This document shows positions 27,187 to 35,486 of a stretch of 64,000 nucleotides of DNA, one piece after another; positions within the stretch are counted from its first letter, which is position 1; the number at the start of each line of letters is the position of its first letter. Under the pieces are notes generated by a model. The model worked only from the letters and a program-made list of their open reading frames with translations. It was not told where the DNA came from and did not search any database. Made by a program: the position numbers and the translations under genes. The stretch lies in assembly GCA_020073145.1 (NCBI GenBank), contig JAIQFS010000007.1:96750-160749 (forward strand), in the 5' to 3' direction. This DNA comes from Terriglobia bacterium. GTDB lineage: Bacteria; Acidobacteriota; Terriglobia; Bryobacterales; Bryobacteraceae.

Positions 27187-29102
27187 CGGCGCACCGCCTC
27201 CACCGGGTGAGACGCACGGCGGACGACATGAGGCCGCCACGCCTCACCGCGGCGGAATCGCGCAAACAGAAGCCATTCCGCCAGCAGGCCCAAGCCGCCG
27301 GCCAGAGCCAACCAAGGCCAGAGGTCGCTGGCGGCGCGCTCGAGCGGCGGAGTGCGCGGGATGCCGCGGCGCACGTCGGCGGGGGGCGTCCATTGGATGT
27401 CGCCGACCTCGGGGAGGGTCAGGGAGTTGACGTACTCGCGGTCCCCAGCCAGCACGCGGACCACGCCCGGTGCGCCCGAGAAGAAATGGACCGCGCGGTC
27501 ACGGAGCACGAACGGCAGCGCGGTGCCGTCCTCAGTGACGACCTTCACGTTGGCGGGAGCCGTATCCTGATCGAGAAGCAGCTTGACGGCCCCCACGCTG
27601 ACGCCGCTTAACTCGGACCGGCGGAAGAGCTCGGGCGCGAACCAGCGCAGCAGGTTCGCGAACAGGAGCGGGGTGGCCAGTTCATAGCGCATGTTGGAGA
27701 GCGCGGGATGGAAGCCGAAGACGACGATCTTGGGCTGGTCCGGCCGGGCCACGATCACCGGGCCGGCCTGGACTTCGGCGATCCGCGCGTCGCCCGGGGC
27801 GGTCGCGAACACGGAAGTCTTGTCGAGCTTGTATTCCTTGGTGCGCAGGCCGGCGGAGATGGGGTGTGTAGGATCCCAGCGGGAAAACAGCACCTGCTCG
27901 GCGCTGGCGCGAACGGGGATGGGAGATCCAGCGGCGGGCGGATCGATCCACACGGAATCGGCCTGGGGGCGCTGAGGAGGAATGAAGCGATCGAGGATGA
28001 CGAGGCCCTTGTCGCCGGGGATGTACTCCGCCGGCTTCTTGTAGACGGCGGCCACACGCGGAGTGGCGGCCAGCAACGGCCGGAGCAGATCGGGCTCGCT
28101 GGAGTAGACGGTGACGGGAAGGGTGGGCTGGGAGGGCAGCTCGAGGGTGGCGCGGTCATCGGCGGGGAAGGCGTCACGGGGGCTCAGGCGAACTCCCAGA
28201 ATTCCGGCGGCGCTGCTGCGAAATTCAAAAGTCTGTTCGTTATCGGCGCCGGGCTGGAGGGTGACACGGCGCGAGCCGACGACGACGCGGCCGGTATCTC
28301 CGGGCGGTCCGTAGTCAATTGACAGGGTCACGACGCGGGGACGGACGCCGTAGTTGCGGGCGGAAACGTAGATCTCCCAGACGTCGGAATCGCCAGCGGC
28401 GCGCCGCATGCCGATTTTGCGCAGGCCGGCGTTTTCGATGGCATCGGGGACGGCGATGACGCGCAGGTTCCGCGGCAGGGTGGTGGAGGGATCGAGTTGG
28501 GAGGTGCGGCCAGCGCCGATGAATGCGATTTCCCCGGCGCGGCGGCCGCCTTGCGACTGGACGCGGCGGGCGAAGGCGAGCACCTCCTCGAGATTCAACG
28601 CGGTGGAACCGGGAACGGAGGCGACGATGGCGGCGTCGAGCTTGCGGCGATCGGGCTCGAAGGCTGTGGCCGGAGTGGCCAGGGCGTCGGCGCGGACGAG
28701 CATGACGCGGTCGCGGCCGGGGAGCGCGCGCAGGTACTGACGGGCGCGGTCGCGGGCAATGTCCATCAACGTGCGATTGCCGGAACGGGCGCCCATCCAG
28801 GCGGAAGTTTCGAGCAGCAGGACGTGGTCGCGGCCCCCGGTTTCGGGGGCGCCGAAGCGGAGCTGAGCGAGAGCGAGCAGCAGCAGGGCCATGCTGATCA
28901 GCTGCAGAACCAGCGACCAGGGCTGCTGGATCCGGCGGCGGCGGGCGACGACGGTGGGCTGCTCGGCCGAGACCCAGAACCGCAGGGTGGAAACCACCTG
29001 GCGTCGGCGCGAACGGTCGAGCAGGTATAACGCGACGGCCAGGGCCGAGACGGTCCCGAAGACCGCGAGGAATTGCGCCAGTGAGAGATTTAGAAGATAC
29101 AT
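27183..29102 (-). CDS. BatA-like membrane protein
   Basis: The 639-residue protein has the BatA-type N-terminus with two membrane segments (LAQFLAVFGTVSALAVALYL, WSLVLQLISMALLLLALAQL), a VWA-like domain, an Ig-like CARDB-type middle part, and a last membrane helix (WPWLALAGGLGLLAEWLLF). The MIDAS motif is degenerate: ETSAW in place of DxSxS. It may therefore be a structural partner of the VWA protein downstream. It lies between the DUF58 gene (16 bases) and the next VWA gene (overlap). Confidence 0.85.
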   Translation of the reverse strand: MYLLNLSLAQFLAVFGTVSALAVALYLLDRSRRRQVVSTLRFWVSAEQPTVVARRRRIQQPWSLVLQLISMALLLLALAQLRFGAPETGGRDHVLLLETSAWMGARSGNRTLMDIARDRARQYLRALPGRDRVMLVRADALATPATAFEPDRRKLDAAIVASVPGSTALNLEEVLAFARRVQSQGGRRAGEIAFIGAGRTSQLDPSTTLPRNLRVIAVPDAIENAGLRKIGMRRAAGDSDVWEIYVSARNYGVRPRVVTLSIDYGPPGDTGRVVVGSRRVTLQPGADNEQTFEFRSSAAGILGVRLSPRDAFPADDRATLELPSQPTLPVTVYSSEPDLLRPLLAATPRVAAVYKKPAEYIPGDKGLVILDRFIPPQRPQADSVWIDPPAAGSPIPVRASAEQVLFSRWDPTHPISAGLRTKEYKLDKTSVFATAPGDARIAEVQAGPVIVARPDQPKIVVFGFHPALSNMRYELATPLLFANLLRWFAPELFRRSELSGVSVGAVKLLLDQDTAPANVKVVTEDGTALPFVLRDRAVHFFSGAPGVVRVLAGDREYVNSLTLPEVGDIQWTPPADVRRGIPRTPPLERAASDLWPWLALAGGLGLLAEWLLFARFRRGEAWRPHVVRRASHPVEAVRR

Positions 29103-29118
29103 GGCGCCGCCCTGGTTT

Positions 29119-30003
29119 TCACGCGATCCCCCGCGTTCGGATCAAGTCTCCGAAAATGACATCTTCGAGCGGCTGGGCGGTGGAGATGCCGGCATACCGC
29201 CCGCCGCTGCGCATGGCCAGCTTTTGGAGGTCCATGGCGTATTCGTCGAAGGCGCGAGTATAGCGCGTTCGAGCGCCTTCATCGAAATCGACCTTGAGGG
29301 CCGCGCCGGTTTCGGCGTCGCGCAGGTCGAGCTCGCCGAGCCACGGAGGAGTGCGGTCCTGCTCGGCCCACACTTGCAACAGCATCAGCTCATGGCCGAA
29401 ATCGGTGAGGTACTGGAGGGCCTTTTCGCAGCCGCCATCGTCCAGAAAATCGGCAATGAGGATGACGACGCCGCGCTGGGAATAGTCGCTGATGAATTCG
29501 CGGATGGCGGCGAGGTAATCGGAGCGGCCGCCCGGCTGCAGGGCCGCCAGGGCGTCCATGACGCTCGAAATCCGGTGGCGGCCGCCAGTGGAGAGAATGC
29601 GGTGGGACAGGCGATTGGAAAAGCCGTGAATTTCGATGGAGTCCAGGCGGACCAGGCCGACGTAACAGAGCGCGGCCGCGAGTTTCTGCGCGTACTCGAA
29701 TTTCCCGCCGCCGTGGGAGGTCATGGAGGAGCTGGCATCGATCAACAGGCGGACGGGCACGCGCGGCTCCACCTGGAACATTTTCAGGAAGAGCTTTTCG
29801 AGGCGGAGGTAGGCGCGCCAATTGACGGCGCGCAGGTCGTCGCCGTGGTGAAAATTGCGGTGATCGAGGAACTCCTGGCCGGGGCCCGAAAAGCGCGACG
29901 CATTGTGGCCGCCTACCAGGCCCGCGAAGGATTTTTGCCAGTGGATGGTGAGCCGCTCCAGCTTCTCCAGAAAATCCCGATCGAGCAGGGGCGCCGCGGC
30001 CAT
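29119..30003 (-). CDS. DUF58-domain protein
   Basis: The 294-residue product has the DUF58 core (HRNFHHGDDLRAVNWRAYLR) and a VWA fold with an intact MIDAS-like LIDASSSM near residue 90. There is no membrane segment. It follows the MoxR gene by 7 bases, the standard MoxR-DUF58 pairing. In this family the DUF58 protein is thought to bridge the ATPase and the membrane VWA proteins. Confidence 0.92.
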   Translation of the reverse strand: MAAAPLLDRDFLEKLERLTIHWQKSFAGLVGGHNASRFSGPGQEFLDHRNFHHGDDLRAVNWRAYLRLEKLFLKMFQVEPRVPVRLLIDASSSMTSHGGGKFEYAQKLAAALCYVGLVRLDSIEIHGFSNRLSHRILSTGGRHRISSVMDALAALQPGGRSDYLAAIREFISDYSQRGVVILIADFLDDGGCEKALQYLTDFGHELMLLQVWAEQDRTPPWLGELDLRDAETGAALKVDFDEGARTRYTRAFDEYAMDLQKLAMRSGGRYAGISTAQPLEDVIFGDLIRTRGIA

Positions 30004-30010
30004 GGGAAAC

Positions 30011-31015
30011 CTACGCGACCACGGCCTGCGCGGTGACGGACTTGATGACAGAAGTGAGAATGGTCTCGGGGGTATGGCCGTCGGCGTGGGCGTCGAAGTT
30101 GAGGATCACGCGGTGGCGCAGGACCGCCGGCGCGACATGTTGGATATCTTCCAAGGCCAGGTGAAAGCGGCCGCGCATCAGGGCCCGGACACGGCCGCAC
30201 TCCACTAGCGCCTGAGCGCCGCGCGGGGAGCTGCCATAACGGATATATTTCTGGGCCATCTCGTGCGCTTCTTTCTGTTCGGGCTGAGTGGCCATCACCA
30301 GCTGAATGGCGTATTCCTGGACGTGCGGGGCGACCAGCACGGACCGGCAGACCGAGCGCACTTCCAGAATGGACTCGCGATCCATCACGGGCACGGGGGG
30401 CTCGCCGTCCGGCTGACTGGTGCGCTCGACGATGCGGCTGAGCTCGGCGTGGGAGGGATAGGGCACCAGGATCTTCATGAGGAAGCGGTCGAGCTGCGCT
30501 TCCGGGAGCGGGTAGGTGCCCTCCATTTCGATGGGATTCTGGGTGGCCATCACCAGAAACGGCTGGTCCAGTTCGTGGGTAGCGTTGCCGCTGGTGACGG
30601 TGCGCTCCTGCATGGCTTCGAGCAGGGCCGATTGGGTCTTGGGGGTGGCGCGGTTGATCTCATCTGCCAAGACGAGGTTGGCGAAGATGGGGCCTTGCTG
30701 GAAGCGCAGGGCCTTGGCGCCGCGATCGTCGCTCTCCATGATCATGCTGCCGACGATGTCAGCGGGCATGAGGTCGGGAGTGAACTGGATGCGCGAGTAT
30801 TTGAGCTGCAGGGCACGGGCCAGCGTGCGGAGCAGTGTGGTTTTGCCCAGGCCCGGGACGCCCTCCAGCAGAACGTGGCCCGCCGAGAGCAGGCAGATCA
30901 ACACACCCTCGACCACATCGTCCTGTCCGACGATGACTTTGGCGATTTCCCGGCGGACGGCGTTCAGCCGGTCGACCGCAACTTGCAGTGACGGTTCGGA
31001 TCCCACGTTTTTCAT
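30011..31015 (-). CDS. MoxR-family AAA+ ATPase
   Basis: The 334-residue protein has Walker [13 protein letters not shown], Walker B LADEINRA, sensor 1 MATQNP and the arginine-rich sensor-2 part (GSSPRGAQAL). It is the first gene of the operon MoxR, DUF58, BatA-like, VWA. It is expected to remodel or insert metal into a target protein. A new promoter should lie in 31016-31089. Confidence 0.95.
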   Translation of the reverse strand: MKNVGSEPSLQVAVDRLNAVRREIAKVIVGQDDVVEGVLICLLSAGHVLLEGVPGLGKTTLLRTLARALQLKYSRIQFTPDLMPADIVGSMIMESDDRGAKALRFQQGPIFANLVLADEINRATPKTQSALLEAMQERTVTSGNATHELDQPFLVMATQNPIEMEGTYPLPEAQLDRFLMKILVPYPSHAELSRIVERTSQPDGEPPVPVMDRESILEVRSVCRSVLVAPHVQEYAIQLVMATQPEQKEAHEMAQKYIRYGSSPRGAQALVECGRVRALMRGRFHLALEDIQHVAPAVLRHRVILNFDAHADGHTPETILTSVIKSVTAQAVVA

Positions 31016-31089
31016 TGTAGACGACGCATCGAGGGGAGAACACCGCGGTTTTCAGGGGAATCGTACGAAAGAGGGAAAGAGCGGATGGA

Positions 31090-31515
31090 TCAAGCAGCGC
31101 CGCGAACGCCCGCCTGTTCGCCCATCATCTGGGCCAGGCAACCGAGGATCTCGACGCGCTCGCGTAACGCCTTGCGGGCCTGCGAGGGAGCCGCCATGCG
31201 GGCGAAACGATACCAAGCATGCATCAGCCGGTAATCCAGTAGAAGCAGGCGACGCTCGACCGATGGTGCGCCCAATCCGGTGGCGTGGCGCAGGAGATAG
31301 GTCACGACGCGATAGTCCCGGTCCAGGGAATGGTGCAACGGATCCAGATCCACATCGGTAAAGAGGCGCTCACGCACTTGCGGAAAATTGTAGCGGTTCT
31401 CGGGTACCAGGAAGCGCTGATCCGCATGGCTCCGGAGGAGGCCGATACAGCAATAACGGAACCAGTAGATCAGCAAGGCCACGGAAACGGTCAAGATTAG
31501 GACAGTTGCTAACAT
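31090..31515 (-). CDS. hypothetical single-pass membrane protein
   Basis: The 141-residue product starts with one membrane helix (VLILTVSVALLIYWFRYCCI), then a long helical part rich in Arg and Leu (LLRHATGLGAPSVERRLLLL, QARKALRERVEILGCLAQMM). I do not recognise it. It lies 75 bases upstream of the MoxR gene on the same strand and may share its transcript. Confidence 0.7.
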   Translation of the reverse strand: MLATVLILTVSVALLIYWFRYCCIGLLRSHADQRFLVPENRYNFPQVRERLFTDVDLDPLHHSLDRDYRVVTYLLRHATGLGAPSVERRLLLLDYRLMHAWYRFARMAAPSQARKALRERVEILGCLAQMMGEQAGVRGAA

Positions 31516-31846
31516 TCGTAACTTTCAGGAGAGCGAATCGGCTATCGCCAGTACTATATCGACCATGACGAGTGTAGCACTCGGGTCTACGGGATGCAAC
31601 AGTTATCTAGGTACTTTTGGCAATTCATATGTTACCCCCATTTGAGGGTATATCCTGTAGATTATTGATTCTAATAAGATGGTCTCCAGGATGCTAGGCC
31701 TGAAAGCGCGCGTTTTGCGATAGTACCAGTACGATTCAAGACATGCAAATGTAAATCTGCCGGAGCTGGATCGACGTAAGGACGAAGCCGGGCCGACCCG
31801 GGGAAAATCCGGAGAACCCGATTAAAGGCGGTTCCCTGCTCTTTTT
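31516..31846. other. AT-rich intergenic stretch
   Basis: About 330 bases between a leftward and a rightward gene. The part at about 31540-31690 is clearly richer in A and T than its surroundings and holds an inverted repeat TACCC-N8-GGGTA (31633-31650). No gene is seen. It probably holds the promoter of the gene ending at 31090. Confidence 0.45.
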
Positions 31847-31914
31847 CCCATCGACAGACGATGGGGGTTGACAAACCTTCGAGTGTCGGGTATTCTTCCA
31901 TCGACAGGCGATGG
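31847..31914 (+). promoter_or_regulatory. PadR promoter with two CCAT-N9-ATGG operators
   Basis: TTGACA (31868-31873) and TATTCT (31891-31896) are 17 bases apart. Two palindromes flank the promoter: CCCATCG-N5-CGATGGG (31847-31865) just before the -35 box and CCATCG-N5-CGATGG (31898-31914) across the predicted transcript start and the ATG at 31911. Their centres are 50 bases apart. The layout fits autorepression by the PadR protein. Confidence 0.72.
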
Positions 31915-32249
31915 GAGAAACGAATCGGTCGCAGGAATTGCTGCCCGGCACCTTGGATCTGCTGATCCTCAAGGTGCTGGCGCGCGCGCCCATGCACGGT
32001 TATGGCATTGCGCAGCGCCTCAAAGAAAACTCCGATGAGGTGCTGCAGGTGGGGGAGAGTTCGCTGTATCCGGCGTTGCAAAGGCTGCTTCTGAATGGAT
32101 GGGTGAATGCCGAGTGGGGCGCATCGGAGAACAATCGGCGAGCGCGCTATTACACGCTAACGGCGGCGGGCCGGAAGCAGCTGACATCGGAGCGCGAGGA
32201 TTTTGACCGCATGATCGCGGCCATCCAAAAAGTGCTGCAGACCGCGTAG
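31911..32249 (+). CDS. PadR-family transcriptional regulator
   Basis: The 112-residue protein has the PadR pattern LLPGTLDLLILKVLARAPMH, GYGIAQRLKEN, ESSLYPALQRLLLNGWV and the C-terminal YTLTAAGRKQL. The ATG at 31911 lies inside the second palindrome; the predicted transcript start is only about 8 bases earlier, so the mRNA is nearly leaderless. It is followed after 8 bases by the ADOP permease gene. Upstream in-frame starts are excluded by the promoter position. Confidence 0.93.
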   Translation: MGETNRSQELLPGTLDLLILKVLARAPMHGYGIAQRLKENSDEVLQVGESSLYPALQRLLLNGWVNAEWGASENNRRARYYTLTAAGRKQLTSEREDFDRMIAAIQKVLQTA

Positions 32250-32257
32250 GAGAGGGC

Positions 32258-34846
32258 ATGAGGAAGCTGATTCGGCGTTTGCGATACCTGACGAGGCGGC
32301 GCGGCTTCGAAGCGGAGCTAGCCGAGGAGATGGAATTTCACCGGGCCCTGAAGGCGCAGGAGCTAGGGGCCGGAGGCGGGATGGGGAACATGACGCTGGC
32401 TCGCGAAGAGGCGCGCGAAGTCTGGCTGGCGCCGTGGCTGGAGAGTTTCTGGCGCGACCTGGTCTTCGGCGTCCGCATGCTGCGGCGGCAGCCGGGATTC
32501 ACGCTGCTGGCGCTGTTGGCGCTGGGGAGCACGGTAGGCATCAACACAAGCTTGTTCACGGTGTTTAACGCGGTGGCGCTGCGGCCCTGGCCGGTGAAAG
32601 ATCCGTCTCGCGTCGTCAATATGTTCCACATCGTCGCGGCCGATGCCGGTCGAAACCGGCCGGCGGGCACTGCCGGGTTTTCGATTGCAGAGTCCCGCTA
32701 CCTGTCAGAGCATGCGCGGACGCTGAGCGGGGTGATCGCGATGAGAGGCGCGGGGCCGCTCAAACTAGATGGCACGCCTGTGAGCTTTGTTTTTCATGTA
32801 AGCGGAGGTTACTTCAGCACGCTGGGTGTCGGCATGGAGCGTGGCCGAGGGTTCCTGGCCGAGGAAGACCGCGCCGGAGCGCCGGAGGCGGTCGCGGTAA
32901 TCGGGCACGCGCTGTGGCAGAACCGGATGGGCGGCGATCCTCAAATTATCGGCAGGCGAATCCGGCTGGAGAACGTTCCGTTCACCGTGGTGGGCGTCAC
33001 TCCACCGGACTTTGTGGGCACCTGGACTGACAAACCCCTGACTACCGATGTTTGGATTCCGCTTGCCTCGATGGCCCTGCTGCGGCCCAACGACCCCAGC
33101 GTAATGCCGTTCCTGACCTCGCCGGACTATTGCTGCTCACAGATGGCCGGGCGGTTAGCGCCGGGCGCATCGCGCCAACAGGCGCAAGCGGAAGTGAGTC
33201 TCTTGCTGAAGCAGTTCTCCGCGGGCGCATCGGACAGCCGACCAGTGCTGTTGACAGGAACCGCCATGCTGGCAAATCCCGGCTTCAAGAGGAAGGCGAC
33301 CTCCCTGTTGGTTCTGATGTTTCTCGCAGTCACGCTGGTGTTACTCCTGGCGTGCGCGAACATCGGGAACCTGCTGCTGGCCCGAGCGGCGGCACGGCGG
33401 CAGGAAATTGCGGTGCGGCTTTCACTGGGTGCCGGCCGGATGCGGCTGATCCGTCAACTCTTGGTAGAGAGTATGACGTTGGCCGTGACGGCGGCGGGAT
33501 TTGGGCTTCTGACGGCTTTCTGGCTGCCCGGACTCGTCGTCCGGCAGTTGACCGATTCCGTGGTGCCGCGGCTGGCGCCGGATTGGAACGTCCTGTTCTA
33601 CACGACCGCACTGGCAGCGCTTTCGTGCATGGCGTTCGGGCTGGCACCGGCGCTGCACGCGACGCGCGGAGAAGTCGCCGGCGCACTCAAGAACCAGGCG
33701 CGGCTTCCTAGTGTTCGTCTTTCCCTGCGCGGCGTGCTGCTGGCTGCGCAGGTGGCCATCAGTGTGATGCTGCTAGCCGGAGCGGGGCTGCTGCTCCGCG
33801 GAGTGCAACTCGCTCGCAAGCTGGATCCGGGCTTTGACTTTCGGGGTGTCCGCGTCATCTCGATGGATCTGCCGGCGGATGCTTACAGCGGACCACGCAT
33901 GGGGGCATTCACACGCGCGCTGACCGATGGTCTGCGCTCCGTCGCAACTCTGCCGCCGTGGGGGCTGGCCGGCGACGCTCCGCTCAGCAACGGACGCACC
34001 TACACTAGCTTCCGGATGCCCGGGGAAGAGGCCAGCCACGACCGAATGGTAGCGTTCCATGCGGTCACCAGCGGATACTTCGACGTGTTGCGGATCCCGG
34101 TGGTGGCCGGCCGCAATCTGAGGAGCGAAGACTCGGGCGGCCTTGTCACGCTCATTAACGAAACGGCGGCCAAACGTTATTGGCCGAACGGCGCCGTGGG
34201 CCAGATTCTGGTTGCCGGGACGGAGCGCCGGGAGATTGTCGGTGTGGTGAGAGATGCAGCCACGACGTCCCTAGGACAAGTGGAGCCCACGCTTTATTGG
34301 CCGATCGAGGGCCGCTGGACGCCGGTAGTGCTGGTGCGTTCTGGAACGGCAGCCACGGCGCAGAAGATCGAGGCAGTGGTGAAACAGATCGAGCCTCGAG
34401 CCGAAGTGAAGACCGCACCGCTGGAGCAAAACTTCGAGAGTGCGGTGCAGCCGGCCGTCATCGGCGCGGGTATCGCCGGCGCGTTGGGCGCCCTGGCGCT
34501 ACTGCTGGCATCGGTCGGGATGTCGGGCGTTTTCGGGTATGCCGTGCGGCAACGAACGCGAGAAATCGGAATCCGCATGGCGCTGGGGGCCCAGCCGCGC
34601 GAAGTGGTGTGGCTGGTGATCGGGTCGAGCCTGCGCGCGCTGGGGGCGGGGCTGGCCGCCGGGGTGGCGGGGGCAGTGGGGATTTCGCGGCTGATCGCGC
34701 ACCAGTTCTACGGAGTCGATCCGTTGGACGCGGCGGCCTACGCCGCCGTGCTCTTGCTCCTGGCTGCGGCCGCGACCGTGGCGACAGCGGGTCCGGCGCG
34801 CCGGGCTACGCGGCTGGATGCGGTGGCGGCACTGCGGTGGGACTAA
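32258..34846 (+). CDS. ADOP-type MacB/FtsX ABC permease
   Basis: The 862-residue protein has the N-terminal cytoplasmic part (LRYLTRRRGFEAELAEEMEF), FGVRMLRRQPGFTLLALLAL, a MacB periplasmic domain, LLACANIGNLLLARAAARRQ, and a second FtsX copy with VRQRTREIGIRMALGAQPRE near the C-terminus. It is a complete example of the acidobacterial duplicated orphan permease. AGGAGAGG precedes the ATG. It forms a two-gene operon with PadR; there is no ATPase gene. The substrate is unknown. Confidence 0.95.
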   Translation: MRKLIRRLRYLTRRRGFEAELAEEMEFHRALKAQELGAGGGMGNMTLAREEAREVWLAPWLESFWRDLVFGVRMLRRQPGFTLLALLALGSTVGINTSLFTVFNAVALRPWPVKDPSRVVNMFHIVAADAGRNRPAGTAGFSIAESRYLSEHARTLSGVIAMRGAGPLKLDGTPVSFVFHVSGGYFSTLGVGMERGRGFLAEEDRAGAPEAVAVIGHALWQNRMGGDPQIIGRRIRLENVPFTVVGVTPPDFVGTWTDKPLTTDVWIPLASMALLRPNDPSVMPFLTSPDYCCSQMAGRLAPGASRQQAQAEVSLLLKQFSAGASDSRPVLLTGTAMLANPGFKRKATSLLVLMFLAVTLVLLLACANIGNLLLARAAARRQEIAVRLSLGAGRMRLIRQLLVESMTLAVTAAGFGLLTAFWLPGLVVRQLTDSVVPRLAPDWNVLFYTTALAALSCMAFGLAPALHATRGEVAGALKNQARLPSVRLSLRGVLLAAQVAISVMLLAGAGLLLRGVQLARKLDPGFDFRGVRVISMDLPADAYSGPRMGAFTRALTDGLRSVATLPPWGLAGDAPLSNGRTYTSFRMPGEEASHDRMVAFHAVTSGYFDVLRIPVVAGRNLRSEDSGGLVTLINETAAKRYWPNGAVGQILVAGTERREIVGVVRDAATTSLGQVEPTLYWPIEGRWTPVVLVRSGTAATAQKIEAVVKQIEPRAEVKTAPLEQNFESAVQPAVIGAGIAGALGALALLLASVGMSGVFGYAVRQRTREIGIRMALGAQPREVVWLVIGSSLRALGAGLAAGVAGAVGISRLIAHQFYGVDPLDAAAYAAVLLLLAAAATVATAGPARRATRLDAVAALRWD

Positions 34847-34847
34847 A

Positions 34848-35486
34848 TCACCCCACCAGCACCACGGTGATCTGGCCGGGGCCGTGGACACCGCGAACCA
34901 GAATCTGTTCGATATCGGCGGTGCGGCTGGGGCCAGTGATCAGCACCATCGAACTGGTGGTAGAGGCCGGGTCCGGGAGAATCGAGAACAGCTCGTCCAA
35001 GCCGGTGATCAGCCGGGTAACCGGCAGCACGGCAATGTGGGCCGGGGGCAGCAAGGAGATCATGCGGGCTTCGTGCGGGCTGGAGAGCATCACCAGAGTT
35101 CCGGTATCGGCCAGCGCATAGTCGGCGCTGGTGATTCCCACGTCGGCCGAGGCGCACAGGGCACGCAGTTGGTCGCGGTCGGTACTGCCGGAACGGACGC
35201 CGGGAAACCGCGTGACGGCGCACTCTTCCAGGTAGGGCGCGTTAGAGGCGACGGCGCTGCGATCGCCGAGGGCCTCGCGGACCCGTTCCCCGGCGCGGCC
35301 GGGAGTGTCCGCGCGCAGCACGCGTCCGGCGAGCGCTTCCAGGCGCGCGGTGAAGGACGCGATCCGCGACTCGATGACGACTTCCGGAATGCGCAGGCGA
35401 ACGGCCGGCGGATCGGGAGACGGCGGGCTCCCGCCACGGCCGAGAGCCGCGCGGACACGGTGCAGAATGTCCTCGCGCGGCGTCAT
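34848..35486 (-). CDS. lutC: LUD-domain protein, LutC-like
   Basis: From the ATG at 35486 the 212-residue protein carries a LUD domain (VGITSADYALADTGTLVMLS, ISLLPPAHIAVLPVTRLITG, MVLITGPSRTADIE). LutC is the third part of the LutABC lactate oxidation complex. The start overlaps the LutB stop by 4 bases (ATGA). It converges with the ADOP permease gene, with one base between the stops. Confidence 0.88.
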   Translation of the reverse strand: MTPREDILHRVRAALGRGGSPPSPDPPAVRLRIPEVVIESRIASFTARLEALAGRVLRADTPGRAGERVREALGDRSAVASNAPYLEECAVTRFPGVRSGSTDRDQLRALCASADVGITSADYALADTGTLVMLSSPHEARMISLLPPAHIAVLPVTRLITGLDELFSILPDPASTTSSMVLITGPSRTADIEQILVRGVHGPGQITVVLVG

